Numbered from the stretch's first letter, positions 42,479-53,694 are shown. The stretch: 64,000 bases of DNA from Bradyrhizobium valentinum (GCF_001440405.1 NZ_LLXX01000124.1:1-64000), one strand, 5' to 3'. The notes: generated by a model from the sequence alone, not told the origin. Numbers and translations are program-made.

Positions 42479-43663
42479 CTATCTTGGATTTTCCCTTGGC
42501 TTTGCCGCGGGCGCATTGGGTTCATTCGGCTGCTGACCCAAGGTCACGCTCAATGAGCTCTCTTTTCCTTGCCGAAGCACCGTGAGCTGGGTCGAAGAGC
42601 CCGGCGCCATCGCACCGACTTTCCTGGTCAGCTCGTTGGCGTTCTTGACTGACTGGCCACCCACCGAGGTGATCACGTCTCCGCTTCTCAATCCGGCTTT
42701 CGCAGCGGGACCATTGTCTTGAACCATTGCCACGATCGCACCGCGGAGATTGCTCAGTCCGAGGCCGTCGGCAAGTTCAGGAGTGACCGGTTGAACTTTA
42801 GTCCCGATCCATCCGCGCGTGACCGCGCCCTTCTCCTTTAGCTGCGGTATCACCGCCTTGACCGTATCGGCCGGGACCGCAAAAGCAACGCCCACGGAGC
42901 CTTGGGCGGGTGAAAAGATCATGCTGTTGACACCGACGACATCGCCCCGGGCATTGAAGCTCGGACCGCCGGCATCGCCGCTGTTGATGGCCGCATCGAT
43001 CTGGATGAAATCTTTCCCTGAACCAACCTCGATGTCGCGTTCGCGCGCTGAAATAATACCGGCTGTCACGGTACCTCCGACCGCAAGCGGATTTCCGGCG
43101 GTAAGCACCCAATCGCCCACGCGCGGCGGCTGGTCGGCGAGCTTCACGTAGCTGAAGTCCGTGCGTCCGTCGACTTTGATCAAGGCGATATCACTCCACG
43201 AGTCCCTTCCTATGACTCTTGCCGAATAGGCCTTATCGTCGCTGGTTCGGATCTCGGCCGTGTCGTTGCCTTCCACGACGTGACTGCTGGTCACTGCATA
43301 ACCGTCCGGAGAGATGAAGAAGCCTGATCCAGCACTGATCAGTTCGAGCGTCTTCGCTGCCTTCCCTCGATCGGGCGCATCCGGATCCGCTCCTTTGGAA
43401 CGTACCCCAATCACGGCCGGTTGAACTTTTTCGGCGAGATCGGCGAAATCGCCCGGCCCACCACCAGCTTCAGTATCAGCAACCCGCTCGATCAATGTCG
43501 CCGGCCTGCCCACGAATGAAGCCTGGCCCGGAGAATTTGCCGTTGCCTCCGCGATATCAGCGATCACCGGAATCGCGAAAGCGACCGTCCCGGCCATCAT
43601 CGACGCCCGCCGCCAGTTGAAAACCAAATCTACACGAGCCATACACGAGCCATAGCCTATCAT
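42479..43663 (-). CDS. HtrA/DegP-like protein lacking the catalytic serine
   Basis: This 394-residue protein has the trypsin-fold plus one PDZ domain of HtrA proteins. His128 (VTSSHVVEG) and Asp158 (WSDIALIKV) of the triad are present, but the GNSGGP motif reads GDAGGPSF, so the nucleophile is Ala231. The PDZ domain includes GAIVAMVQDNGPAAKAGLRSGDVI (described). An N-terminal hydrophobic stretch (MMAGTVAFAIPVIADIA) may be an uncleaved signal. It can hardly be a protease; a chaperone, a regulator of active HtrA hetero-oligomers or a peptide-binding sensor are options. The start is uncertain because an 11-base tandem repeat covers it. Confidence 0.88.
   Translation of the reverse strand: MIGYGSCMARVDLVFNWRRASMMAGTVAFAIPVIADIAEATANSPGQASFVGRPATLIERVADTEAGGGPGDFADLAEKVQPAVIGVRSKGADPDAPDRGKAAKTLELISAGSGFFISPDGYAVTSSHVVEGNDTAEIRTSDDKAYSARVIGRDSWSDIALIKVDGRTDFSYVKLADQPPRVGDWVLTAGNPLAVGGTVTAGIISARERDIEVGSGKDFIQIDAAINSGDAGGPSFNARGDVVGVNSMIFSPAQGSVGVAFAVPADTVKAVIPQLKEKGAVTRGWIGTKVQPVTPELADGLGLSNLRGAIVAMVQDNGPAAKAGLRSGDVITSVGGQSVKNANELTRKVGAMAPGSSTQLTVLRQGKESSLSVTLGQQPNEPNAPAAKPRENPR
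43632..43653. repeat. Eleven-base tandem duplication over the htrA-like start
   Basis: The sequence acacgagccat occurs twice in direct succession (43632-43642 and 43643-43653). On the minus strand each copy supplies an ATGGCTCGTGT, so an early ATG is created 11 bases, and hence out of frame, ahead of the likely start at 43642. The upstream ATG at 43663 is in frame. Confidence 0.8.
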
Positions 43664-44029
43664 CGCCTCACCGCGGTTTTGACGTCAGACGCCGGCACGT
43701 TTAGCTCGCCGTCAGTTCTGTGAGAGCGCTCAGACGCTCGCGGCAACTGCAGGCTCAACAATCTGCTGCGCCAGCAGTTCCTTCCAGCCCGCGGTGGATA
43801 AGGAAGATCATCCAAATGCTGGAAAGCTATGCCGACTGATACCAGGCTCGCGGGCCTGGAAGGGCTCAACGGAACCGGCGGCAGCCGTTGGCGGCCCGGA
43901 TATCACGAATCCGCCGCAACCAACCTCTCACCATTTCGTTTAGTTTAGAGTGGCTTAGGCGCGTGTTTGGACGCGGAGATCGTCTTCCGGGCGCTGTCAG
44001 ACCCGATTGCAAATGAAAAGGCAACCATA
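43664..44029. other. Intergenic region, nothing recognised
   Basis: Divergent spacer between the HtrA-like and DUF892 genes. I looked for an EcfG-type general-stress promoter (GGAAC and CGTT 16-17 bases apart) because DUF892 genes are often under it, but did not find a convincing one. Confidence 0.4.
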
Positions 44030-44524
44030 ATGCAGATCAACAACCTCAAGGACATGTATATTGCCGAGCTGCAGGAACTGGTGAGCATGGAAGGTCAGCT
44101 CGCAGGCGCATTAAAACGGATGGCCGCAGCCGCATCTCATCCGTCTCTGAAGGAAGCCTTCATGCTCCATCAGGAAGAAACGCTGGTTCAGCGGCAACGA
44201 CTTGAATCGATCTTGCAAAAGCATGACGCAAGTGCGGCGGCACATATCGACCAGTCGATGCAGGCCCTCATACAAGAAACCAAGAAGATGTTGGCAATGC
44301 TGAAAGGCGACGAGCTACGCGATGCGGGGCTTATCGCATCGGTCCAAAAGCTCCAACATTACGAGATTGCAGCCTATGGCTCCGCAGCGGCTTTGGCGGG
44401 TCAACTCGATCTGCGCGACGATCAGAAGATCTTGCATGAGAGCCTGGAAGAGGAAAAGGAGACCGATGTTCTGCTGACGAAACTCGCCAAGAGCGAGGTG
44501 AACCAGCAGGCGGTTGCAGCTTAG
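44030..44524 (+). CDS. DUF892 ferritin-like protein (YciE/YciF family)
   Basis: This 164-residue all-helical protein starts MQINNLKDMYIAELQELVSMEGQL, and has ferritin-like helices with EALxxHxEET-type LHQEETLVQRQRLE, KLQHYEIAAYGSAAALA and LEEEKETDVLLTKLA. The repeated E--H pairs could bind a di-iron centre. YciE/YciF-like proteins are stress-induced; no catalytic role is established. The ATG at 44030 is preferred to the upstream GTG of the open frame. Confidence 0.87.
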   Translation: MQINNLKDMYIAELQELVSMEGQLAGALKRMAAAASHPSLKEAFMLHQEETLVQRQRLESILQKHDASAAAHIDQSMQALIQETKKMLAMLKGDELRDAGLIASVQKLQHYEIAAYGSAAALAGQLDLRDDQKILHESLEEEKETDVLLTKLAKSEVNQQAVAA

Positions 44525-44768
44525 CGTTGGCCCGCGCTCTTCGCCGGCGCTGCACGCCGGAGGGCCGGGCTTACGCCAAACGGTTCTGCACTTCGCCGAC
44601 CGTCCGCTCTCCTCCTCCTCTGGATTTCCTGCTCCGGAGTGGGCCTGCGCGTGCCCGCGCACTGAGCGAGGCAATTGCAACCAGCCAAATCAAGCGCGCG
44701 CGAAGCCTGATCGAGGGCTCGCGAAGTCTGCCCATTGCATGCTCCGCACCAGCGTCACAACGTCCGAC

Positions 44769-45212
44769 TCAGGCGGCAGCAGAACTCTGGTTGTGCTGCA
44801 TGCTCGGCTGCGCAATGCCACGTAGCGCCCTGGCGGTCCCCGGTGCCTTGGATGCCAGGTCGCCGAGCGAGACGATGCCAACGAGACGCTTGTTTCGGTC
44901 CAGGACTGGCAGCCGCCGCACCTGGATTTCGCTCATGTTCTCACAAACGTGAGACACAATCTCGTCCTCGAAACAATATTTCACCTCTTCCGTCATCGCT
45001 TCACGAACTTTGGCATTCGGGCCCTTGCCCTCAGCGACGCATCGTACCGCGATATCGCGATCTGTGATCATGCCGACGAGGCGGTCATCTTCGGCCACGG
45101 GCAATATGCCGCAATCACACTCCTTCATGAGCTTCGCTGCGTGCCGGAGCGTGTCGTCTGGAGTTGCAAGTTTGGTATCTCGCGTCATCACCTCACGGAT
45201 CTTCATGGGCAC
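44769..45212 (-). CDS. CBS-pair domain protein
   Basis: This 147-residue protein is essentially two CBS motifs: MKIREVMTRDTKLATPDDTLRHAAKLM with GMITDRDIAVRCVAEG, then VREAMTEEVKYCFEDEIVSHVCENM with VGIVSLGDLA. Such stand-alone proteins bind adenine nucleotides and can sense energy state. It follows a GGAGG-like gaggtgcc on the minus strand. Two regions around it, 44525-44768 and 45213-45508, hold nothing recognisable. Confidence 0.9.
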   Translation of the reverse strand: MPMKIREVMTRDTKLATPDDTLRHAAKLMKECDCGILPVAEDDRLVGMITDRDIAVRCVAEGKGPNAKVREAMTEEVKYCFEDEIVSHVCENMSEIQVRRLPVLDRNKRLVGIVSLGDLASKAPGTARALRGIAQPSMQHNQSSAAA

Positions 45213-45508
45213 CTCCTATGTGCGCCACCGAAGCGGCCCGGGAATAAGCCTGGGTGGGCCGTCTCGATGATGTGTGGACACCATCTCAACGGACCTGATG
45301 CCCGCGCGTTCCCCACTCCGGAAGCGTTTAGTTCCGCCTGCTTGCGGTGATATCGACGCGGGGTGTTCTGAACGCATGGTCAGTCGCGCCCGTCACTGCC
45401 TGGTTTCGTCGGGCTCACCAACGTGAACCTGTGACAGAAGCCCGCGTTATTTTATCGCATCGAAATTCTCGTCCGCCCCTCGGTTTCGCGGCGCGGGAAA
45501 GGACCTGC

Positions 45509-45898
45509 ATGATGGTCGATTGTCCGTTTTGCAAAATCGCCCGTGGCGAGATTCCGTCAACAAAAGTGTACGAGGACGATGAGCATCTTGCCTTTCTCGA
45601 CATTCGCCCGCAGTCTCCCGGTCACACGCTTGTGATCCCAAGAAGGCACGTCCGCTGGGTCTGGGACGTGCCGGATGCTGGTGCGTACTTTGAAGTCGTA
45701 CGGACGATTGCACGGGCAATGCAAAAGGCCTTCTGCGAGGAAATACATTCCCGCATCATGGGCGAAGAAGTGCCGCATGCGCACATTTGGCTGTATCCTG
45801 CTCCAGGCAGGGCAATCGGCGATCCGAGAGATTTTGAGCGGAATGCAAAAGCAATCCGCGACGCGCTTGTGCGATCTCCGACCTATCCGGCCGCATAG
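45509..45898 (+). CDS. HIT-family protein with variant histidine triad
   Basis: This 129-residue protein has the HIT fold: CPFCKIARGEIPSTKVYEDD (Cys5 and Cys8 form half of a zinc site), FLDIRPQSPGHTLVIPRRH and the triad region EEVPHAHIWLYP. The first two histidines (His90, His92) match the pattern HxHxHxx, but the third is Trp94. The middle histidine, which is the nucleophile in AMP hydrolysis, is kept, so activity may persist in altered form. The ATG follows an aagga; the frame extends upstream without homology. Confidence 0.87.
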   Translation: MMVDCPFCKIARGEIPSTKVYEDDEHLAFLDIRPQSPGHTLVIPRRHVRWVWDVPDAGAYFEVVRTIARAMQKAFCEEIHSRIMGEEVPHAHIWLYPAPGRAIGDPRDFERNAKAIRDALVRSPTYPAA

Positions 45899-45939
45899 CG
45901 ACCTAGCCGTTGCGACCGCGTCGCGTAAGCGGCCGATCT

Positions 45940-45958
45940 CGCGCGGTCGCCCCGCGCG
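45940..45958. terminator. Possible bidirectional terminator between convergent genes
   Basis: A seven-base stem, cgcgcgg / ccgcgcg with a five-base loop, lies in the gap between the HIT gene and the acetolactate synthase-like gene. No T-run follows, so it is only weakly supported as a terminator. Confidence 0.35.
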
Positions 45959-45989
45959 GTGACGGGCGATCCTCAAGGCGCCTGACAGT

Positions 45990-47626
<1,637 letters not shown>

Positions 47627-47630
<4 letters not shown>

Positions 47631-48172
47631 GCGGCCGAAACTCCGCTCGCGCCTGGTTCGGCTTTCTCGGCCCGATGCGGCAGCATCCATTCCGGCCGAA
47701 TGAAGTGACAGGTGTAGCCGTCAGGATACTTTTCCAGATAATCCTGATGCTCGGGCTCGGCCTCCCAGAACGGTCCGGCAGGGGCCACCTCGGTGACAAC
47801 CTTGCCCGGCCAAAGGCCGCAAGCATCGACATCGGCGATGGTGTCTTCAGCGATCCGCTTCTGCGCGTCGCTGGTATAGAAGATGGCCGACCGGTAGCTC
47901 GCGCCGCGGTCGTTGCCTTGGCGGTTCAGCGTCGAGGGATCATGGATCTGGAAAAAGAATTCCAGCAGCCTGCGATAGCTGATGGTCTGCGGATCGAAGG
48001 TGATCTCAATGGCCTCGGCGTGATTGCCGTGGTTGCGATAGGTTGCGTTTGGCACCTCGCCGCCGGTGTAGCCGACCCTGGTCGAAATCACGCCGGGATA
48101 GCGGCGTATCAGATCCTGCATGCCCCAGAAGCAGCCGCCGGCCAGGACTGCGCGTTCCGTCGAAACCGTCAT
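47627..48172 (-). CDS. msrA: Peptide methionine-S-sulfoxide reductase MsrA
   Basis: This 181-residue protein starts at an ATG six bases after gggagg. It has the catalytic GGCFWG (Cys14), [27 protein letters not shown] and [24 protein letters not shown]. It repairs S-epimers of oxidised methionine. The frame extends upstream without homology. It is the first gene of a two-gene unit with the acetolactate synthase-like enzyme. Confidence 0.95.
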
Positions 48173-48474
48173 GTCTATCCTCCCTGGATACGCCGCGGGC
48201 GTCGTTCCCGAAACTATCAGGGACGCATAATGCCGCCGAACGATGCAGAAACGCAATGATCCACGAAGGTGCGATCTGCGCCTGCCACAAGCCGACATTC
48301 CCTCTCGCGCGATGCACAGTTCATTGCGAAAGACCTCGGGACGTCAGCCGCAGGCGCCGGACAATTGATGTCCACCTATTCGGCTGCCCTCAGACCGCCC
48401 ACCGCGAAGGCGCCGATCCCCACAACGAAATAGCCGAATGCGAGTGCGACGAGTTGTGTTCTATGCACGCAAAC
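48173..48474. other. Spacer, nothing recognised
   Basis: About 300 bases between msrA and the dehalogenase-like gene, with only shadow frames and no convincing signal. Confidence 0.4.
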
Positions 48475-49386
48475 TCACCTGAGCTGAACGAATTGTTCGA
48501 TCAGCGCAATCAGAATTTCCGGTACATCCTCCTGGCAGTAGTGACCCGCATTTTCCAACTCGATCACGGCTCCATCCGGAAATGCTGTGCGAAAATGAGT
48601 AAGCGCAGTTTCCGGCAGCACGGCCTTGTCCCGCATACCCTCGGCAAGCATTGCCGGCTTCCGTCTGACTGCCTCGGCCTGATCCGGCCTCCCGGTCTGA
48701 AATTGCGCTTTGCCAAGTGCAAAATCGAGAGGAAAGTTGATCGCACCAATACAGTCCTCCTTGGTTCGGAAATGGGCGCCGTATGCCTGAATCCACGTCT
48801 GGTCGACGGCTGCGCTGTTCTCGAATCCAAGAAGCTTCATGACGCTTAAGACTGTCACATCGAGATGACCAAGTACGTTCTCCAGCGATCCATCGTCGTG
48901 CGATTTTCGTATCCAGCGAAACCACTCCGATTCCATATTCTTGGGAAAGAGGTCCGGCTCCAGTGGAAGGCCGAGCGGCACGATTGTATTCAGCAGACAG
49001 AGCCGCTTGACACGATCGGGATGACGGCAGGCGAACCCTCCTCCGATCGGCCCACCCCAATCCTGCATGACCAGAGTGATATCGGCGAGGTTAAGCCCGA
49101 GGAGGAGCGCCTCGAGATTGTCAACGTGGGTTCGGAGCGTGTACTCGCGGTCAGACGGGGTCTCGCTCTTCCCAAATCCCATGTGGTCGGGAACGATGAC
49201 GCGATGTGATCTGCTGAGCGACGGGATGAATTTTCGATATATGTAACCCCAGGTCGGCTCACCATGGAGACATACGATCGGCTCTCCATGACCTTCATCG
49301 ACGTAGTGCATACGGAATCCTGGAGCGCTGGTGAAGTTAGGCTTGAATGGATAGGTGCCATTGAAGGTTTCGTTTGCCGGTATCAT
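48475..49386 (-). CDS. Haloalkane dehalogenase-like alpha/beta hydrolase
   Basis: This 303-residue alpha/beta hydrolase has an aspartate nucleophile, Asp109 (VMQDWGGPIG), and a histidine at 282 (ENAGHYCQED), as in haloalkane dehalogenases; most hydrolases have serine there. The oxyanion loop reads CLHGEPTWGYIYRK, where HGEPTW matches the HG(N/E)PT(S/W) of dehalogenases. It would convert a haloalkane to an alcohol. The halide-stabilising second Trp/Asn is likely Trp110 and Glu43 by position, though Glu43 is more common in fluoroacetate or epoxide-type relatives. The substrate is unknown. Confidence 0.85.
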   Translation of the reverse strand: MIPANETFNGTYPFKPNFTSAPGFRMHYVDEGHGEPIVCLHGEPTWGYIYRKFIPSLSRSHRVIVPDHMGFGKSETPSDREYTLRTHVDNLEALLLGLNLADITLVMQDWGGPIGGGFACRHPDRVKRLCLLNTIVPLGLPLEPDLFPKNMESEWFRWIRKSHDDGSLENVLGHLDVTVLSVMKLLGFENSAAVDQTWIQAYGAHFRTKEDCIGAINFPLDFALGKAQFQTGRPDQAEAVRRKPAMLAEGMRDKAVLPETALTHFRTAFPDGAVIELENAGHYCQEDVPEILIALIEQFVQLR

Positions 49387-49541
49387 TGGAACCTCCTGTT
49401 CGAACAGGGCAACTGCTCCCTTCGATATGTCGTGGCGTAGGCTCTCGCTTGGGAAAAATTGCTAAAGTTGCCGGGCTGAGCGGAGCGGCCGGGCGGCTAT
49501 GTTGCTTGAGGAACCCGCGGCCAAATTTTTCGTTGTGGGGT

Positions 49542-49746
49542 ATGGTACTCAGCATTCAGCTACTGGCGTCCGGCCCGGGGTGGAGCGTGCGTGATGTAAT
49601 TTACGACTACGGACCGCACGATCACTCCTTCGTAGAGGACGATCGCATTCAAGGCCGGCTTCAGAGATCTCGCCACCTTTAACCGACGCTTTCACCGGCT
49701 GATCGGCACAACCCCGAGCGCCTACTGCACGGTGGGCCGGATGTAG
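49542..49746 (+). pseudogene. AraC-family regulator reduced to its two ends
   Basis: Codons from the ATG at 49542 read MVLSIQLLASGPGWSVRDV then YDYGPHDHSF, typical of the N-terminus of certain AraC regulators. From 49645, in another frame, AFKAGFRDLATFNRRFHRLIGTTPSAY follows (described), the end of an AraC DNA-binding domain, closed by TAG at 49746. About 200 residues in between are missing and the frames differ, so the gene is dead. Confidence 0.7.
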
Positions 49747-49762
49747 ATCGCGCTAACTGAGA

Positions 49763-50284
49763 CTAACCCGACCCTTCGGTCTCCAAGCCGGCGCGACGGC
49801 GGTTTGGCGCTTCGTTCAATAACCCGGCAAGTCGCAAGCCTTCCAGAATTCCTTCCAGCCGCTGCTCACGGATCATCGCGGCAACCATCGAAACGGCGTC
49901 CTGCTGCTGGATCGTGAAGTGTACGTCGGGCAATTGCTCTGAGATCGCCTCGAAGAATGTTTGCGGATTTGTGACGTGATCCCGGAGCGCATACGCCGCG
50001 TCCTGCGCAAGGTAAGTCGCGAGATCGCCGTCGATCATCCCCTCGAAATTGGAGTCATAGTGGGTGCGGTCCTTTATCGATCGCCGAATCAGCTCGTTCT
50101 GCTGCTTTGCCTCCATGAAAAGCAAGAACACCGCATCCGGCAGATTTTCGCGAGGCACTTTCTTCAAGTCAGCGATCCCTGCGTAGATAGCCTTGCCGGC
50201 ACGCTTGTTCCGCTCGAATCGCGCCTCAGCCTCCTCGGCTTCATGCTCGCGCAAAATCTTCTCTCGCCGCCTTTTTCCAAACAT
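49763..50284 (-). CDS. Hypothetical protein, charged and helical
   Basis: This 173-residue protein starts at an ATG after ggaggacgctacg. It opens with a very basic and acidic stretch (FGKRRREKILREHEAEEAEARFERNKRAGKAI, described) likely to be a coiled coil, followed by PDAVFLLFMEAKQQNELIRRSIKDR and a helical C-terminal half with AVSMVAAMIREQRLEG. I recognise no family. Upstream frame extension lacks homology. Confidence 0.55.
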   Translation of the reverse strand: MFGKRRREKILREHEAEEAEARFERNKRAGKAIYAGIADLKKVPRENLPDAVFLLFMEAKQQNELIRRSIKDRTHYDSNFEGMIDGDLATYLAQDAAYALRDHVTNPQTFFEAISEQLPDVHFTIQQQDAVSMVAAMIREQRLEGILEGLRLAGLLNEAPNRRRAGLETEGSG

Positions 50285-50457
50285 CGTAGCGTCCTCCGGA
50301 CCGCGATATAGGTCGGTTCTCGTACCACAGGAAAGATCAAAATCACTCAGCGAGCGCGAAGGGCTCCGATGAGCAGCTAGACAAAAAAACAAGTCTGGAG
50401 CATATCGACAGGGCTGGGGAATGAGCGTGATCTGGAGTGGAACCGCAAGGACTCGCA

Positions 50458-50931
50458 ATGGCAAAGAACACGATTTGCCTCTGGTACGATAAGGACGCCG
50501 AGGCTGCTGCTCGCTTCTACGCCGAGACTTTCCCCGACAGCGCGGTCGGCGCCGTCCACCGTGCCCCCAGTGACTACCCATCCGGCAAGGCGGATGACGT
50601 GCTGACGGTCGAATTCACGGTTGCCGGCGTCCCTTGTATCGGCCTCAACGGCGGCCCCGCGTTCAAACATAACGAAGCCTTCTCGTTTCAGATCGCTACC
50701 GACGATCAGGATGAGACCGACCGCTACTGGAACGCCATCGTCGGCAATGGCGGGCAGGAAAGCGCGTGCGGCTGGTGCAAAGACAAATGGGGCGTTTCCT
50801 GGCAAATCACGCCGCGCGTGCTAATCGAGGCGTTAGCGGCCGGCGGTGATGAAGCAAAACGCGCATTTGATGCGATGATGGGAATCAGAAAGATAGACGT
50901 CGCCGCGATCAAGGCGGCGCGTCGCGGTTGA
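50458..50931 (+). CDS. VOC-fold protein (PhnB / 3-dmu-9_3-mt type)
   Basis: This 157-residue protein has the glyoxalase/VOC pattern of the group wrongly named 3-demethylubiquinone methyltransferase: KNTICLWYDKDAEAAARFYAETFPDS (described), GVPCIGLNGGPAFKHNEAFSFQI and the signature CGWCKDKWGVSWQITP. The motif HNEAFSFQI and CGWCKDKWG are close to invariant in that family. Metal or cofactor use is unclear. The chosen ATG follows aagga. Confidence 0.9.
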   Translation: MAKNTICLWYDKDAEAAARFYAETFPDSAVGAVHRAPSDYPSGKADDVLTVEFTVAGVPCIGLNGGPAFKHNEAFSFQIATDDQDETDRYWNAIVGNGGQESACGWCKDKWGVSWQITPRVLIEALAAGGDEAKRAFDAMMGIRKIDVAAIKAARRG

Positions 50932-51462
50932 CGTTGCAATTGCAGGTGCCTGCGATCCCCTATTGAAGGCAGTGGCAAGACCAGGCCACGCAATCTTCAT
51001 GCGACCAGCAAGACGCTTGGTTTCGGTGGAATGAAAAGACCGCAGGCATTTTCGCGCTGCGGCCCACCGGGTTCAAAATACATCGGTATGAAAAACGTTC
51101 GATCCGCCATCCCGGTTCTTGAACACTGAGCCTGATATCGCCGGGTGTGGAGTCGCAAAATACTGTTCCTGATGAGGAACACATCGTGTGTTGCGCAACG
51201 GATACAGCATCGACCGCTTCGCTCCCGGAAGCGGACCGGACACGGTCTCACGTTCTTCAGCTCCTGCCAGGACAACAGCAGCAGACCGGACCTGAATTAC
51301 GAACTCCGCTTCTGGCGCAGTGAAATCGGTCCCAAAAGTTGCTACGCTATCTGCAAGTTTAGCTGGAGCCGTTGAATGCCGTCGCATCCAACCCTCCTGA
51401 TCGCCTCGCCTTGCGGACATCCGACGCAGTGCGACGTTCCGAATCCCGACAGCGAGACAGCC
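50932..51462. other. Gap without recognised gene
   Basis: More than 500 bases between the VOC gene and the PLP enzyme. Frames on both strands are open in places but show no motif. The plus-strand frame of the PLP enzyme is open from 51376, but homology begins only after 51463. Confidence 0.4.
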
Positions 51463-52746
51463 ATGGTGAAACCGTTTCCGTCGAAGACCCACATCGGCAA
51501 CCACATGCTGCATCCCGAAACGCTGATGCTGAACTACGGCTACGATCCGCAACTGTCGGAAGGAGCCGTCAAACCACCGGTCTTCCTGACCTCGACCTTC
51601 GTCTTCAGGACCGCCGAAGACGGACAGGACTACTTCGACTTCGTCTCAGGCCGGCGCGAGCCGCCCGAGGGGATGGGCGCCGGTCTAGTGTACTCGCGCT
51701 TCAATCACCCAAACAGCGAGATCGTCGAGGACAGGCTTTCGGTCTACGAGCGCGCCGAGAATTGCGCGCTGTTCTCTTCGGGCATGGCCGCAATTTCGAC
51801 CACAATACTGGCTTTCGTCCGCCCCGGCGACGTCGTTCTGCACTCTCAACCGCTGTATGGCGGGACGGAGACTCTGTTCGCGAAGACGCTTGCGCGTCTC
51901 TCCATCGGCGCTGTGGGCTTTTCCGACGGCATCGACGAAACCGCGGTCAGAGCGGCAGCGGAGGAAGCCATGCGCAAAGGCCGGGTTGCGATGATCTTCA
52001 TTGAGACGCCGGCCAATCCCACCAACGGCCTGGTCGACATAGCGATGGTCCGCCGCGTCGCCGAGATGATCGGTCAGGCCCAGGGGAATACGCCGATCAT
52101 CGCATGCGACAATACCTTGCTCGGGCCGGTGTTTCAGAGACCGATCGAACACGGCGCGGATCTTTCGTTGTACTCGCTGACCAAATATATCGGCGGGCAT
52201 TCCGACTTGATCGCAGGCGCTGCGCTCGGCTCGAAAGCGCTCATGAAAGAAGTCAAAGCGTTGCGAAGCGCGATTGGCACCCAATTGGACCCCCATTCCT
52301 GCTGGATGATCAGCCGGTCGCTCGAAACACTGAGCATCCGCATGGAGAAGGCTGACCGAAACGCGCGGCTCGTCGCAGATTACCTGCGCGACCACGCCAA
52401 GGTGGCTAAAGTCCATTACCTTGGTCACCACGATGAGCTGTCCCCTGCTGGCCGTCTGTTTGCAAGGCAATGTACAGGCGCCGGCTCCACATTTTCGTTC
52501 GACATTGTCGGCGGCCAAGCTGCCGCATTCAAATTCTTGAACGCGCTGCAGATCTTCAAGCTGGCCGTGAGCCTGGGCGGCACTGAATCGCTTGCCAGCC
52601 TGCCTGCAAGCATGACCCACTCCGGCGTTCCCGCTGACATCAGGCAAAAAATCGGCGTACTCGACTGCACGATCCGGCTGTCGATCGGCATCGAACACCC
52701 GTCCGATCTGATCGCAGACCTCGGGCAGGCCTTGAACGAGGCATAG
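51463..52746 (+). CDS. Cystathionine gamma-synthase/methionine gamma-lyase family PLP enzyme
   Basis: This protein of about 427 residues (ATG at 51463) is a Cys/Met metabolism PLP enzyme. Landmarks: [32 protein letters not shown], the cofactor-contacting [14 protein letters not shown], the tyrosine in [11 protein letters not shown], the aspartate in [17 protein letters not shown] and the Schiff-base lysine in [11 protein letters not shown]. It could synthesise cystathionine or homocysteine or cleave methionine; residues that decide this cannot be resolved by eye. It stands alone. Confidence 0.88.
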   Translation: MVKPFPSKTHIGNHMLHPETLMLNYGYDPQLSEGAVKPPVFLTSTFVFRTAEDGQDYFDFVSGRREPPEGMGAGLVYSRFNHPNSEIVEDRLSVYERAENCALFSSGMAAISTTILAFVRPGDVVLHSQPLYGGTETLFAKTLARLSIGAVGFSDGIDETAVRAAAEEAMRKGRVAMIFIETPANPTNGLVDIAMVRRVAEMIGQAQGNTPIIACDNTLLGPVFQRPIEHGADLSLYSLTKYIGGHSDLIAGAALGSKALMKEVKALRSAIGTQLDPHSCWMISRSLETLSIRMEKADRNARLVADYLRDHAKVAKVHYLGHHDELSPAGRLFARQCTGAGSTFSFDIVGGQAAAFKFLNALQIFKLAVSLGGTESLASLPASMTHSGVPADIRQKIGVLDCTIRLSIGIEHPSDLIADLGQALNEA

Positions 52747-52830
52747 CTGCATGCCACGCGTGATACTGGTGGTCGTCGCTGAGCGGCTTTAACAACAAAC
52801 GAACGCTTTGTTTCTGCAGGAGTGACGCGC

Positions 52831-53694
52831 GTGACTGATATCTCGGCGACGACGACGGATAGGCCCCGCGATCCGCGGCTGAACTGGGCAACCCTTTCCC
52901 AGGCGGAGCGCGACGCTGCCTATGACAATAATGCGGCGGTAAAGAACAGCGCAGCGCTGATCGCGGAAAGAAACCGGATGTCCGAAACGCTGCGCGCCAG
53001 CCGCAACTCGCTTCTTGATGTTCCCTATGGCGACCGCGAAAGGACGAAGATTGATCTCTATCCGGCCGCCGACAAGATGGCACCCTGCCTGGTATTCCTG
53101 CATGGCGGTTACTGGCAGCGGAATTCGCGCGAAGTGTTTGCCATGCTGGTCGAAGGCGTCGCAGCGCATGGCTGGTCGGTTGCCATTCCCGGATATTCGC
53201 TGGCTCCCGACGCGTCGCTGACGGAGATCGTGACGGAGATATCCCAGTCGCTCGACTGGCTGGCCCAAAACGGAGCGTCATACGGCATCTCCGGGCCCGT
53301 CGTGCTCTCGGGCTGGTCGGCCGGCGCTCACCTCGTCGCAATGGCACTCGATCATCCGCGCGTCACCGCGGGACTGGCGATTTCCGGCGTGTATGATCTT
53401 GCACCCATCCGCGACACCGGGCTGAACAATGCGCTGAAGCTGACCGATCAGGAAGTCGCAAGTCTTTCGCCGCTTCGCCTGCCTGCCGTTCACAAGCGCC
53501 TCGACATCGCCTATGGCACGGCTGAGCTGCCGGCGCTGGTTTTCGATTCGGTAAAGCTTCATGAATCGCGTATGGCCGCGCACGTGCCGGGCAATCTTTT
53601 CCCGATCGAAGGTGCAGACCATTTCAGCATCCTCAGCGAACTGCGGCGCCCTGACGGCGCGCTTGTCGCTATCGCCCGAAAGCTCGTCGGCTAA
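52831..53694 (+). CDS. Esterase/kynurenine formamidase-like alpha/beta hydrolase
   Basis: This 287-residue protein starts at GTG 52831, after aggag. It has the oxyanion motif LHGGYWQ, nucleophile elbow LSGWSAGAHL and a C-terminal histidine in EGADHFSIL. HGGYW and GWSAGAHL are found in kynurenine formamidases and related BD-FAE-type esterases, so hydrolysis of an ester or N-formyl amide is likely. It meets the Rieske gene tail-to-tail with a four-base overlap. Confidence 0.87.
   Translation: MTDISATTTDRPRDPRLNWATLSQAERDAAYDNNAAVKNSAALIAERNRMSETLRASRNSLLDVPYGDRERTKIDLYPAADKMAPCLVFLHGGYWQRNSREVFAMLVEGVAAHGWSVAIPGYSLAPDASLTEIVTEISQSLDWLAQNGASYGISGPVVLSGWSAGAHLVAMALDHPRVTAGLAISGVYDLAPIRDTGLNNALKLTDQEVASLSPLRLPAVHKRLDIAYGTAELPALVFDSVKLHESRMAAHVPGNLFPIEGADHFSILSELRRPDGALVAIARKLVG

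Noticed and set aside
43664..44029. EcfG-type general-stress promoter for the DUF892 gene
   Set aside because: GGAAC-like and CGTT-like words occur but not at the required 16-17 base spacing.
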